A stretch of DNA of 64,000 nucleotides from Roseiarcus sp963737365 (GTDB taxonomy: Bacteria > Pseudomonadota > Alphaproteobacteria > Rhizobiales > Beijerinckiaceae). Numbering within the stretch: the stretch's first letter is position 1; the number at the start of each line of letters is the position of its first letter. Shown here in pieces: positions 42,949 through 52,497 of the stretch. Under the pieces are notes generated by a model. The model was not told the origin of the DNA. It searched no databases and saw only the letters and a list, made by a program, of their open reading frames with translations. The stretch covers positions 103,541 through 167,540 of the forward strand of contig CAVTSD010000002.1 of assembly GCA_963737365.1 (NCBI GenBank), in the 5' to 3' direction. A program made the position numbers and the translations under genes.

Positions 42949-44520
42949 ATGGACGCTTTCGACGCCGTCGTCGTTGGTGCGGGACATAACGGCCTCGCCG
43001 CCGCGATCCACCTCTTGAGCCGCGGCTGGTCGGTCGCGGTGATCGAGCAGGCGAGCGAGCCGGGCGGCGCGGTCAAGACCCGCGAAGTCACCTTGCCCGG
43101 CTTCCGGCACGACCTCTGCGCGATGAATCTTTCCCTGTTCGCAGGCTCGCCATTCTTCGCCGCGCATAAGGACGAACTTGCGGCGCACGGCCTTGCTCTC
43201 GCGCCCGCCGCCGACTGTTTCGCGAGCGTCTTTCGCGACCACACCTATGTTGGCGTCAGCAAGGATCTCGAGACGACCGCGGCTCGGATCGCGGCCCTGT
43301 CGGCGAAGGACGCCGCCGCCTGGCGGGCGATGCTCGCCCGCTTTGGCGAGGAGGCGCCGCACATCTTCGGCCTTTTGGGATCGCCCATGCCATCCTTCGC
43401 AAACGCGCGGACTTTATGGTCCGCGTGGCGCGCGCGAGGCGCGCAGTCGCTTCTCGATCTCGGCCGCCTCCTGCTCGCGAGCCCACGCGATTTCCTCGAC
43501 GCGCATTTCGAATCGCCAAAGGTCAAGGCGATGATGGCCGCCTGGGGCATGCATCTCGACTTTCCGCCGGAGGCCGCAGGCGGGGCGCTTTTTCCCTATC
43601 TCGAGTCCATGGCGAACCAAGCCTTCGGGATGGTCATCGGCGCAGGCGGCGCGGACGTCATCATTCGCGCGATGACCGGCCTCATCAAGGCGAAGGGCGG
43701 CGAGATCAGACTCGACGCGCCGGTGGCGAGGATCGAGAGCGACGCAAGCGGCGCGACCGGCGTGACGCTTGGCGACGGAACGCGGATCGCCGCAAAGAAG
43801 GCGGTGATCGCAAATCTTCATCCGCAGATCGTGTTCGGCCGGCTGATGAGTCCGGACCCGAAGCGGAAGGCCTTCGACGAGAAGGTCGCGCGCATCCGCG
43901 CAGGCCCCGGGACGATGATGATCCATCTGGCGCTCGACTCATTGCCTGACTGGCGCGCGGGCCCCGAACTCAAACGCTTCGCCTACGTCCATATCGCCCC
44001 TGATCTTGCGATGATGAGCCGCGCCTTCGCCGAGGCTGCGGCTGGCCTTCTTCCGGCCGAGCCGGTGCTCGTGGTCGGTCAGCCGACCGCGATCGATCCG
44101 ACGCGTGCGCCTTCGGGCAAGCATGTGCTGTGGGTCCAGGTCAGGGTCTTGCCCGCGACGATCGCCGGCGACGCGCTCGGCCGCATTGACGCGACATCAT
44201 GGGACGCGGCCAAGGAAGCTTATGCCGAGCGCGTGCTCGATCTTATCGAGACTTACGCGCCGGACCTGCGGGGCAAGATCCTTGGGCGTTCGGTCTGGTC
44301 GCCGCTCGATCTCGAACGCGAGAATCCATGCCTCATCGGCGGCGACAGTCTGACTGGCAGTCACCATCTCGATCAGAATTTCATCTTCAGGCCGGTTGCG
44401 GGCTACTCGCGCTACGCGACGCCGGCGCCCAGGCTCTATCTTTGCGGCGCAGGGACCTGGCCGGGCGCGGGGACAGGCGCGGCCTCGGGCTATATGCTGG
44501 CGAAAATGCTGGCGCGATAA
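42949..44520 (+). CDS. CrtI-like NAD(P)/FAD-dependent oxidoreductase (paralogue 2)
   Basis: 523 residues. The N-terminus FDAVVVGAGHNGLAAAIHLLSRG binds FAD, and the C-terminus RLYLCGAGTWPGAGTGAASGYMLAKML is the matching second motif. It shares the layout GGD...LDQ..FRP near its C-terminus with paralogue 1. It is the first gene of the plus-strand catabolic operon and is followed 21 bases later by the monooxygenase. Similar proteins are annotated only as oxidoreductases; the ring substrate is unknown. Confidence 0.88.
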   Translation: MDAFDAVVVGAGHNGLAAAIHLLSRGWSVAVIEQASEPGGAVKTREVTLPGFRHDLCAMNLSLFAGSPFFAAHKDELAAHGLALAPAADCFASVFRDHTYVGVSKDLETTAARIAALSAKDAAAWRAMLARFGEEAPHIFGLLGSPMPSFANARTLWSAWRARGAQSLLDLGRLLLASPRDFLDAHFESPKVKAMMAAWGMHLDFPPEAAGGALFPYLESMANQAFGMVIGAGGADVIIRAMTGLIKAKGGEIRLDAPVARIESDASGATGVTLGDGTRIAAKKAVIANLHPQIVFGRLMSPDPKRKAFDEKVARIRAGPGTMMIHLALDSLPDWRAGPELKRFAYVHIAPDLAMMSRAFAEAAAGLLPAEPVLVVGQPTAIDPTRAPSGKHVLWVQVRVLPATIAGDALGRIDATSWDAAKEAYAERVLDLIETYAPDLRGKILGRSVWSPLDLERENPCLIGGDSLTGSHHLDQNFIFRPVAGYSRYATPAPRLYLCGAGTWPGAGTGAASGYMLAKMLAR

Positions 44521-44541
44521 TAACGCAGAGACGAGGACATT

Positions 44542-46864
44542 ATGCGCATCGTCTGCATCGGCGGCGGCCCGGCCGGGCTCTATTTCGGGCTCCTGATGAA
44601 GAAGCTCCATCCGGAGCACGCTGTCACCGTGGTCGAGCGCAACAAGCCCTACGACACGTTCGGCTGGGGTGTCGTGTTTTCGGACGCGATGATGACCGCG
44701 ATGCGCGCCGCGGACCCTGAAAGCGCGGCGGAGATCGCCGACGCTTTCAACCATTGGGACGACATCGAGCTTGTCTTCAAGGGTTCGCGGCAGCGCACGA
44801 CTGGCCACGGCTTTATCGGCATCGGCCGCAAGCAACTTTTGAACATTCTGCAGCGCCGCTGCGAGGCGCTGGGGGTAAAGCTTAAGTTCGAGCAGGAGGT
44901 CGGCTCCGACCTTGAGTTCCCGGACGCCGACCTCATCATCGCGTCCGATGGCTTCAATTCAAAGATCCGCGAACGATACGCCGATCAGTTCCGGCCCGAT
45001 CTGCTTGTCCGTCCCAACCGCTACATCTGGCTCGGCACAGCCAAGGCGTTCGACGCCTTTACCTTCGACTTCCGCAAGACCGAGCACGGCTGGTTCCAGG
45101 CGCACATCTATAAGTTCGACCGTGAGACTTCGACCTTCATTGTCGAAACGACGGACGAAGCCTTCGAAGCGCATGGGCTTGGCGAACTGGATCAGGACGG
45201 CTCGATCGCCTTTTGCCAGAAGCTTTTCGCCGAGACGCTCGACGGCGCAAAGCTCATGAGCAACGCGCGCCACATGCGAGGATCCGCGTGGCTCAATTTC
45301 AATCGGCTGATCTGCGGCCAATGGAGCTGTTTCAACGGCCGTTCGCATGTGGTGTTGATGGGGGACGCCGCCCATACGGCTCATTTCGCCATCGGCTCGG
45401 GCACCAAACTCGCCCTCGATGACGCCATTGAGCTTGCGCGACAGTTCGATGCGCGGGGCCATGCAGTGGCGCGCATCCCTGAAACGCTCGTGGCTTATGA
45501 GGAGGTTCGTCGCGTCGATGTCGCGCGCATCCAGAACGCGGCGCGCAACGCGATGGAATGGTTCGAGGTCGTCGGCCGGCGCTACGCCGACTCGCTCGAG
45601 CCGCCGCAGTTTTTCTACTCGATGCTGACGCGCTCGCAGCGCATCAGCCATGAGAACCTGAGGCTCCGTGACAAGGTGTGGCTCGAGGGCTACGAGCGCT
45701 GGTTCGCTCGCAAGACGGGCGTTCCGCTCAACGATAACGAGCGCGCGCCCCCGCCCATGCTGACTCCCTACCGGGTGCGGGGTCTCACGCTCAAGAACCG
45801 CGTCATCGTCTCGCCGATGGCGATGTACTCGGCGACCGATGGCCTCATCGACGATTTCCATCTCGCGCATCTTGGTGCGCGCGCGCTCGGCGGCGCAGGC
45901 CTCGTGTTCGCCGAGATGACCTGCACCTCGCCGGATGCGCGCATCACCCCAGGCTGTCTCGGCCTGTGGAGCGATGAGCAAGGCGCGCAATGGAAGCGGC
46001 TCGTCGATCTCATTCATGGCGCGGGAGCGAAGGCCGGCGTTCAGCTTGGTCACGCAGGCCGCAAGGGTTCGACGAAGGTTGCCTGGGAGGGCATCGACCA
46101 GCCGCTCGAGACGGACGGTTGGAAGTTGATCTCGGCGTCGGCGCTCGCCTATCTGCCGAACGGGCCGATCCCGCGCGCCATGAATCGAGACGATATGAAC
46201 CGAGTGCGCGACGATTTTGTTGCCGCAACCCGGCGCGCAGCGGCGGCCGGATGTGATTGGCTCGAGCTCCACTGCGCGCACGGCTATCTGCTCTCAAGTT
46301 TCCTTTCGCCTCTCTCCAATGTTCGCAATGATGAATACGGAGGCGATCGCGCCAGCCGCGCGCGCTATCCGCTTGAGGTTTTTCGCGCCGTGCGCGCCGC
46401 CTGGCCCGCGGATCGGCCGATATCGGTGCGTCTCTCCTGCCACGATTGGACGCCGGGAGGAAATACGCCGGACGACGCGACCTTCTTTGCCGAGCTGTTC
46501 AAGGAGGCGGGCGCCGATCTTGTCGATTGTTCCTCGGGCCAGGTTTCAAAGGCCGAGCGGCCGGTCTACGGGCGCATGTTTCAGACGCCGTTCTCCGACA
46601 AGATCCGCAACGAAGCGCATGTCGACACGATCGCGGTCGGCGCCATTTCGGAAGCCGATCACGTCAATTCGATCGTCGCGGCCGGCCGAGCCGATCTTTG
46701 CGCGATCGCGCGTCCCGCATCTCGCCGACCCTGCCTGGACCTTGCACGAAGCCGCCAAGATCGGCGTGACCGGCATTGCATGGCCCAAGCAATATTATTC
46801 CGCCAAGGCGCAATACGAGGCCAACCTCGCGCGAGCCGCCGCGGCCCAGGCCGGCGCGACGTGA
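44542..46864 (+). pseudogene. Bifunctional aromatic-CoA monooxygenase/old-yellow-enzyme reductase, frameshifted near the 3' end
   Basis: The first ~390 residues are a class A flavin monooxygenase (RIVCIGGGPAGLYFGLLMKK, MGDAAHTAHFAIGSGTKLALDDA); residues ~400-760 are an OYE barrel (MLTPYRVRGLTLKNRVIVSPMAMYS, AHGYLLSSFLSPLSNVRNDEYGG). This fusion is the form of 2-aminobenzoyl-CoA monooxygenase/reductase and of proteins annotated salicylyl-CoA 5-hydroxylase. One extra C within 46714-46716 shifts the frame. The correct ending (PHLADPAWTLHEAAKIGVTGIAWPKQYYSAKAQYE) continues in the next frame and stops at 46864, overlapping the SDR gene. Uncorrected, the protein reads on into the SDR. Confidence 0.87.
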
Positions 46865-47649
46865 CAGACAAAACGCTCGACGGCCATCATGCGCTGGTGA
46901 CCGGCGCAGGAAGCGGCATCGGGGCGGCGACGGCGCTCGCTCTCGCACGCGCCGGCGCGCGCGTGAGCCTTGCGGGACGGCGCTTGGCGCAGCTCGAGGA
47001 GGTCGCGCGGGGCCTACCGCAAGGGTCGGCCGTGGTCGTCGATTCGTTCGACGTGACGTCGGAAGCCTCGGTCGCAGGCGGGCTTGAGAGAGCGCGCAAT
47101 GCGTTTGGCCCTGCGACCATTCTCGTAAACAATGCGGGCGAAGCGCCGAGCGCGCCGTTCGAGAAGACAGACCCCGCCCTGTGGTCCCGCGTGCTCGCGG
47201 TCAACTTGAATGGCGCCTATCTCGTCTCACGCGCTGTTCTGCCTGATCTGAAAGCGCGCGGCGCTGGCGCGCGGCTCATCAACATCGCGTCGACCGCGGG
47301 TCTCGTCGGCTACGCCTATGTCGCCGCCTATTGCGCGGCGAAGCACGGCCTCATTGGCCTCACGCGCGCGCTGGCGCTCGAATTCGCCAAGACTGGAATT
47401 ACGGTCAACGCCGTCTGCCCCGGCTTTACCGAGACGCCGCTTGTCGCGCGAGCGCTCGAAACCATTGTCGCGAAGACCGGCCGATCTGAGGAGCTGGCTA
47501 AAGCAGAGCTCATCAAGTCCAATCCGCAAGGGCGGCTGGTCAAGCCCGAGGAAGTGGCCGATGCGGTGCTTTGGCTGGCCTCGCCCGGCGCGGCGTCGAT
47601 AAACGGCCAGGCGATCGTGGTCGCCGGCGGGGAGGTCATGGTCGGATGA
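46861..47649 (+). CDS. SDR family 3-hydroxyacyl-CoA-type dehydrogenase
   Basis: 262 residues. The motifs HHALVTGAGSGIGAATALALARAG, VNNAG, the catalytic Ser in IASTAG and YCAAK define a classical SDR. The GTG start at 46861 overlaps the TGA of the monooxygenase, as expected in a coupled operon. It overlaps the hydratase by ATGA. In the inferred pathway it would oxidise a 3-hydroxyacyl-CoA ring or ring-opened intermediate. Confidence 0.92.
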   Translation: MTDKTLDGHHALVTGAGSGIGAATALALARAGARVSLAGRRLAQLEEVARGLPQGSAVVVDSFDVTSEASVAGGLERARNAFGPATILVNNAGEAPSAPFEKTDPALWSRVLAVNLNGAYLVSRAVLPDLKARGAGARLINIASTAGLVGYAYVAAYCAAKHGLIGLTRALALEFAKTGITVNAVCPGFTETPLVARALETIVAKTGRSEELAKAELIKSNPQGRLVKPEEVADAVLWLASPGAASINGQAIVVAGGEVMVG

Positions 47650-48494
47650 ATACGCCGAATGCGATGCAGGCTTTGCGCCATCCGTTGCGCGATTATGCCG
47701 CGCGGCACTTCCGCTTCATCGCGAGCGACGACGGGCGGGTTGCGACTGTCGCGCTCAATCGTCCTGAGCGCAAGAATCCGTTGACTTTCGACAGCTATGC
47801 CGAGCTTCGCGATTTCTTTCAGGCGCTGGCGCACGCGTCGGACGTTCGCGCAATCGTGCTCACAGGGGCAGGCGGAAACTTCTCCTCCGGCGGCGACGTG
47901 TTCGAGATCATCGAGCCGCTGACGCGAATGACAACGCCCGACCTGCTCGCCTTCACCCGGATGACCGGCGACCTCGTGAAGGCGATACGCAAATGCCCGC
48001 AGCCGGTTATCGCCGCGGTCGATGGCGTTTGCGCTGGCGCTGGGGCCATTCTCGCCATGGCCTCCGACTTGCGCCTGGCCACGCCGGAAGCGAAGACCGC
48101 ATTTCTCTTTACTCGCGTGGGACTTGCCGGCGCGGACATGGGGGCTTGCGGAATTCTGCCGCGGATCATTGGCCAAGGCCGCGCGGCGGAGCTTCTGTTC
48201 ACTGGTCGGACGATGAGCGCCGCCGAAGGGTCGGCCTGGGGTTTCTACAATGCGTTGCATCCAAGCGCCGACCTCGAGCGGGAGGCGCTTGCGCTCGCCC
48301 GCTCGCTCGCCGACGGCCCCTGGTTCGCGCATGGCATGACCAAGACGATGCTCAACCAGGAATGGGCGATGGGGCTCGACGAGCTCATCGAATCCGAAGC
48401 GCAGGCGCAGACCCTCTGCATGACCACGCAGGACTTCCGGCGCGCTTTCGAGGCCTTCGCGGCCAAGCGAAAGCCTGTCTTCGAGGGGGATTGA
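47646..48494 (+). CDS. Enoyl-CoA hydratase family protein
   Basis: 282-residue crotonase-fold enzyme. Hallmarks are the substrate-binding LTGAGGNFSSGGDVFE, the oxyanion-hole AAVDGVCAGAGAILAMASDLRLATPEAKTAFLF, and GADMGACGILPRIIG. The Glu pair of classical hydratases is not obvious: GLAGADMGACG has Asp in place of the first Glu region. It could therefore be a hydrolase or ring-opening member rather than a simple hydratase. It overlaps its neighbours on both sides. Confidence 0.9.
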   Translation: MNTPNAMQALRHPLRDYAARHFRFIASDDGRVATVALNRPERKNPLTFDSYAELRDFFQALAHASDVRAIVLTGAGGNFSSGGDVFEIIEPLTRMTTPDLLAFTRMTGDLVKAIRKCPQPVIAAVDGVCAGAGAILAMASDLRLATPEAKTAFLFTRVGLAGADMGACGILPRIIGQGRAAELLFTGRTMSAAEGSAWGFYNALHPSADLEREALALARSLADGPWFAHGMTKTMLNQEWAMGLDELIESEAQAQTLCMTTQDFRRAFEAFAAKRKPVFEGD

Positions 48495-49684
48495 TGAACG
48501 CCGCAGCTCGCGCGCCGCAGATGAAGCGCGACTGGCTCGACTGGCCGTTCTTTGGCGAGTCCCACCGCGGCTTTGCGGGCGCGCTTGATCGCTTCGCCGT
48601 GTCGGGCGCACTCGCCGGGATCGATCATGAGGACGTCGACGCGTCGTGCCGCAAGCTCGTGCGGGCGATTGGCGATGCGGGCCTGCTCGACGCAGCGGTT
48701 GCCCCGCTCGACCGCGACGCTTCCGCCATCAATTCGCGCAGCGTCTGTCTCGCCCGCGAGACGCTCGCTTACCACGACGGGCTCGCCGATTTCGCCTTCG
48801 CCATGCAGGGCCTCGGCTCGGGCGCCGTCGCAATCGCGGGCTCCGCCGAGCAGCGCAGGCTCGTCTTGCCAAAGGTCCGTGCCGGCGAATGGCTTGCGGC
48901 CTTCGCGCTCTCGGAAAAAGACGCCGGCTCCGATGTAGCGGCGATGACGTGTTCGGCGCGCGAGAACGGGAACGGCTATCGCTTGGATGGCGAAAAGACC
49001 TGGATCTCGAACGGCGGGATCGCCGACGTGTACACCGTGTTCGCCCGCACCGGCGAAGCGCCGGGCGCGCGCGGCATTTCCGCATTCTTGGTGTTCCCCG
49101 ACGATCTTGGGTTCTCGATCGCCGAACGGATCGAGGTCATGGCCCCGCATCCGCTCGCGACACTCAAGTTCGAAGGCTGCCGTCTGCCGGCGGACCGGCG
49201 GCTCGGCGCCGCCGGAGAGGGCTTCAAAATCGCCATGCGCACGCTCGACATCTTCCGCGCCTCCGTCGCGGCAGCGGCGCTTGGCTTCGCGCGCCGCGCG
49301 TTCGACGAAGCGCTGACGCACGCCAAGAGCCGCAAGATGTTCGGCGCGACGCTTGCCGATCTTCAGCTTACGCAAGCTGCGCTTGGCGACATGGCGGCGG
49401 AGATCGACGCGGCGGCGCTGCTCACCTATCGCGCCGCATGGCGCCGCGACGTCCAGAAGCTGCCGACGACAGTCGAGGCCGCGATGGCCAAAATGACCGC
49501 GACCGAGACGGCGCAACGCGTCATTGATCGCGCTCTCCAGATGTTCGGCGGCCGCGGCGTCAGACGCGGCGAGATCCTCGAGAGCCTCTATCGCGAGATC
49601 CGCGCCTTGCGCATCTACGAAGGCGCCACTGAAGTGCAGAAACTCATAGTCGCGCGCGAGCTTATTAAAGCGAGGCCAGCTTGA
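48494..49684 (+). CDS. Acyl-CoA dehydrogenase
   Basis: 396 residues with the standard three domains: the FAD-binding loop AFALSEKDAGSDVAAM, the GEKTWISNGGIADVYTVFAR strand, and the C-terminal helical bundle with QMFGGRGVRRGEILESLYREIRALRIYEGATEVQKLIVARELI. The Glu in RIYEGATEV is at the catalytic-base position of short/medium-chain enzymes. The ATG overlaps the hydratase stop by one base. It probably desaturates a CoA-thioester intermediate of the pathway. Confidence 0.93.
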   Translation: MNAAARAPQMKRDWLDWPFFGESHRGFAGALDRFAVSGALAGIDHEDVDASCRKLVRAIGDAGLLDAAVAPLDRDASAINSRSVCLARETLAYHDGLADFAFAMQGLGSGAVAIAGSAEQRRLVLPKVRAGEWLAAFALSEKDAGSDVAAMTCSARENGNGYRLDGEKTWISNGGIADVYTVFARTGEAPGARGISAFLVFPDDLGFSIAERIEVMAPHPLATLKFEGCRLPADRRLGAAGEGFKIAMRTLDIFRASVAAAALGFARRAFDEALTHAKSRKMFGATLADLQLTQAALGDMAAEIDAAALLTYRAAWRRDVQKLPTTVEAAMAKMTATETAQRVIDRALQMFGGRGVRRGEILESLYREIRALRIYEGATEVQKLIVARELIKARPA

Positions 49685-49698
49685 AATCGGAGGGCGTC

Positions 49699-50097
49699 AT
49701 GCTGAAAACACTGCAACCGGACGAATGGGCGAAGCCGGCCGGCTACGCCAACGGCGTCTCGGCGCGCGGGCGCGTCATTCACGTCGCGGGCCAGATTGGC
49801 TGGAACAAGGACGCGCAGTTCGAGACCGACGATTTCGTGCGCCAGGTCAAGCAGAGCTTGCAGAACGTCGTCGCGGTTCTCGCCTGCGACGACGCCCGAC
49901 CCGAGCACATCGTGTCGATGACCTGGTACTTCACCAACAAGCGCGAGTATCTCGACAACTTGAGAGCCGTCGGCGAAGCCTACCGCGAAACCATCGGCCG
50001 TCATTTCCCGGCGATGACCGCTATAGCGGTGTCGGCTTTTATGGAGGATCGCGCCAAGGTCGAGATCCAGGCCATTGCAATCGTGCCGGACGCTTAA
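49699..50097 (+). CDS. RidA family enamine/imine deaminase
   Basis: 132 residues. The RidA fold is clear from GYANGVSARGRVIHVAGQIGWNKDAQFETDDFVRQVKQSLQNV, and FPAMTAIAVSAFMEDRAKVEIQAIAIVP carries the C-terminal Glu; the archetypal Arg of active deaminases is not where I would expect it. The ATG at 49699 follows GGAGG. As the last gene of the operon it could hydrolyse the amino group of the alicyclic enamine made from 2-aminobenzoyl-CoA, which would favour anthranilate over salicylate as substrate. Confidence 0.9.
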   Translation: MLKTLQPDEWAKPAGYANGVSARGRVIHVAGQIGWNKDAQFETDDFVRQVKQSLQNVVAVLACDDARPEHIVSMTWYFTNKREYLDNLRAVGEAYRETIGRHFPAMTAIAVSAFMEDRAKVEIQAIAIVPDA

Positions 50098-50365
50098 GTT
50101 TCGGAAGCCGCCCATCAACAAGCCGCCGCTCGGCCCCATCACCGCGAACCTGAAATTCGTCGCATCCCATTCATCGGTGACGTCCAGGCCGCGTCCGTCC
50201 TCCCCTTGGCGGACTATTCAAGTTCGACAACCTTCCGCGCGGATCATTCCAACGGCATCAGAGTTTTGATGCGGGGGTCACGTGGCCGGCGGCGTCATCG
50301 TTAAACCGCTCGAATGAGTTAAGCTGCGGGAGACTGAATGCAAAAGCGCACAGGGAGCACCCATT

Positions 50366-50629
50366 TTGAAACGATCAACCTGTCTGCTGATTGCGCTTGG
50401 CGCGGCCATGGCTGGCTCGGTCGCCGGATGCCAAAGTGAGAGCCGAAACATTCCCCTGATGACGATACAACAGGCGAACGCACTCCCCGCGAGTCAGGTG
50501 CCCCGGATTTTCCGAGACCCAACCAACCCGTACGGCTACCCTTATGACGTTCACGAGACCGACGGACTGAGCCGCAATCCGGATGATTGCAACCGCTGGG
50601 GCTGCATCGACACTGGCGGCAACAAATAA
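50366..50629 (+). CDS. Small lipoprotein with C-terminal GLS/Cys motif (family member 1)
   Basis: 87 residues. The signal peptide ends in a lipobox (GSVAGC), so Cys22 is probably lipid-modified. The mature part ends HETDGLSRNPDDCNRWGCIDTGGNK. The motif DGLS-x-N-x3-C-x3/4-C recurs in genes at 56812, 57229 and 58927. The start is TTG at 50366 with GGGAG 9 bases upstream. It lies 277 bases upstream of porin 1. Function unknown. Confidence 0.75.
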   Translation: MKRSTCLLIALGAAMAGSVAGCQSESRNIPLMTIQQANALPASQVPRIFRDPTNPYGYPYDVHETDGLSRNPDDCNRWGCIDTGGNK

Positions 50630-50906
50630 CGGGGCGCTGAAGGGCGCGAGATGCTCCGAATGCACTCGCCGGCCTGCGGCGTTGCGTTTCGCTTATATGT
50701 GAGCAGAGCAGGCGCCCGCTACCGGTTGCGCGGCCGCGATGAGCGGCCGGCGCGCCTTCTTGTAATACGAGACGACTATGCCGAATACTCAGCGTCTGCT
50801 GCAGTCTTCCTGACAAGCGATATATCCGTTGACACATAACGAAGGGCTGTTCACGATCGAGTGAAAAGCAACTCGCGAGCGTCGCTATTCCGGATCGGGG
50901 AAATTC

Positions 50907-52379
50907 ATGAAAGCGCTTTGTCTTGCTGCGTTGGCGAGTATTGGTCTCACTGGTTTCGCTAACGCGGCTGACGTCCTGCCGACGACGAAGTCAGCGCCCG
51001 CCGCGCCGGAAAATTGCTTCGCCAGTCTGTGGACCTATCTCGATTCGACCGCCGCCGATTGTCCGCTCTCCTACGGACCGTTCACTCTCTATGCCACACT
51101 CGACGCCGGGCTCATGTACGACACCAATGGCGCGCCTTGGAGCCCCGCCTTCGTCAACGGCACCCAGGGGCTCATCAGCAAGCAGAGCAATGGCCCGAAA
51201 TGGCTGTGGTCGCCGAACAATATCAACCAGTCCGTAATCGGCATCAAAATGTCGCAGCCGATCGCCAACGGCTGGTCGCTTATCGGCACGCTCGAGGCGG
51301 GCTTCGATCCGCTCTCCGGCTATCTGTCGAACTCGCAGCGCTCACAGGTCGAGAACAACGGCAAGCCGCTTGTCCTTCAAAACGCGAACGGCAACTCGAG
51401 CCGCGCTGGGCAATGGGACAATTCGCAATTCTTTCTCGGCCTCAGCAACAAGACCTACGGCACGCTGACCGGCGGTCGCGTCAACGCCCTCTCGCTCGAC
51501 GGACTGATCGCCTATGATCCGATGGGCAGCGCCTACGCCTTCTCGCCGTTCGGGTTCACCGGCATGTACGCCGGCTTCAGCGACACCGAACTCGCACGCT
51601 CCAACACTGCGATCAAATATCGCGGCGAGTTCGGAAACTTTCGCGTCGCGGCACTGGCGCAAATCGGCGGTTACAATCAGGGCAATGGCTCGACGCAGAT
51701 GTGGCAGGGCCAAGTCGGCGGAGACATTCATAACCTCTATGGCGGCACGCTCTCGCTTGACGTCGTTGGAAGTTATGCTGTCGATGGTGTTCTGACGTCG
51801 CTCTTCACCACGCCGATCCCGAAATTCTATTCGACCGACGATCTCAAGGCGACGCTTTCCAACAACACCGGGTTCCTCGCGCTCACCAAATACACGTGGG
51901 GTCCGGCCCAGGTGTTCGCGGGCTGGGAATATTTCCGCCAAGGCAACCCGACCGATGATTTTCCAAGTGGATTTAAGACCATCGGCAATTATAACGTGCC
52001 AGCAAACATCCTAGACAGCAAGGCTTTCCCGACCGTCTGGGTCACGACCAACGCCTTCAATATCCAGCGCGTCTACAACACGATCTGGACTGGCTTCAAA
52101 TATTCGGTCAACAGCCGGCTCGACGTAATGGGGGCCTTCTACTACGCTTGGCAGAACGACTATTCGGCGACGCTATGCATGGGCCAAGGGATCCACACTT
52201 CGAGCTCATCCTGCGCTGGAACATTGGATACATTATCGCTCCTCGTCGACTATCGGCCGGTCAAACGCATCGACGCCTATGCGGGGGTTGGATTGTCGAA
52301 TGTCTATGCCGGCCTTGCGAACGGCTTCCAGCAAACCCAGAATATCGATCCGACGGTCGGCGTGCGCATCAAATTCTGA
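50907..52379 (+). CDS. Porin 1 (Gram-negative porin superfamily)
   Basis: 490 residues. A signal peptide (MKALCLAALASIGLTGFANA) leads into a 16-strand-type porin ending in the typical C-terminal phenylalanine (VGVRIKF). Many strands carry the porin pattern (AGQWDNSQFFLGLSNKTYGTLTGGR). Cys37 and Cys52 (C-x14-C) flank an N-terminal segment, and a second pair (C-x11-C) lies in a loop near the end; both pairs recur in porins 2 and 3. It should form a trimeric diffusion channel in the outer membrane. Confidence 0.93.
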   Translation: MKALCLAALASIGLTGFANAADVLPTTKSAPAAPENCFASLWTYLDSTAADCPLSYGPFTLYATLDAGLMYDTNGAPWSPAFVNGTQGLISKQSNGPKWLWSPNNINQSVIGIKMSQPIANGWSLIGTLEAGFDPLSGYLSNSQRSQVENNGKPLVLQNANGNSSRAGQWDNSQFFLGLSNKTYGTLTGGRVNALSLDGLIAYDPMGSAYAFSPFGFTGMYAGFSDTELARSNTAIKYRGEFGNFRVAALAQIGGYNQGNGSTQMWQGQVGGDIHNLYGGTLSLDVVGSYAVDGVLTSLFTTPIPKFYSTDDLKATLSNNTGFLALTKYTWGPAQVFAGWEYFRQGNPTDDFPSGFKTIGNYNVPANILDSKAFPTVWVTTNAFNIQRVYNTIWTGFKYSVNSRLDVMGAFYYAWQNDYSATLCMGQGIHTSSSSCAGTLDTLSLLVDYRPVKRIDAYAGVGLSNVYAGLANGFQQTQNIDPTVGVRIKF

Positions 52380-52497
52380 TTGGCCTTCCCTGGTCGGTAC
52401 GACCAATCCCCTTTGTGAGAGCCTAGGCTCAGGACCTATTAATGTTCTTGCGCTGGGTCGGATTGGCTGATTCATAGGCGAGGCGGGAGGCTTCGCC

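Noticed and set aside
40279..44520. Carotenoid biosynthesis genes
   Set aside because: The two CrtI-like proteins have no crtB, crtE or similar neighbours and sit in an aromatic-CoA locus; ispA at 33.6 kb is a housekeeping gene.
44542..47649. Single 1035-residue monooxygenase-OYE-SDR protein
   Set aside because: The native OYE C-terminus and a GTGA overlap are found in the adjacent frame; the fusion results from one inserted base.
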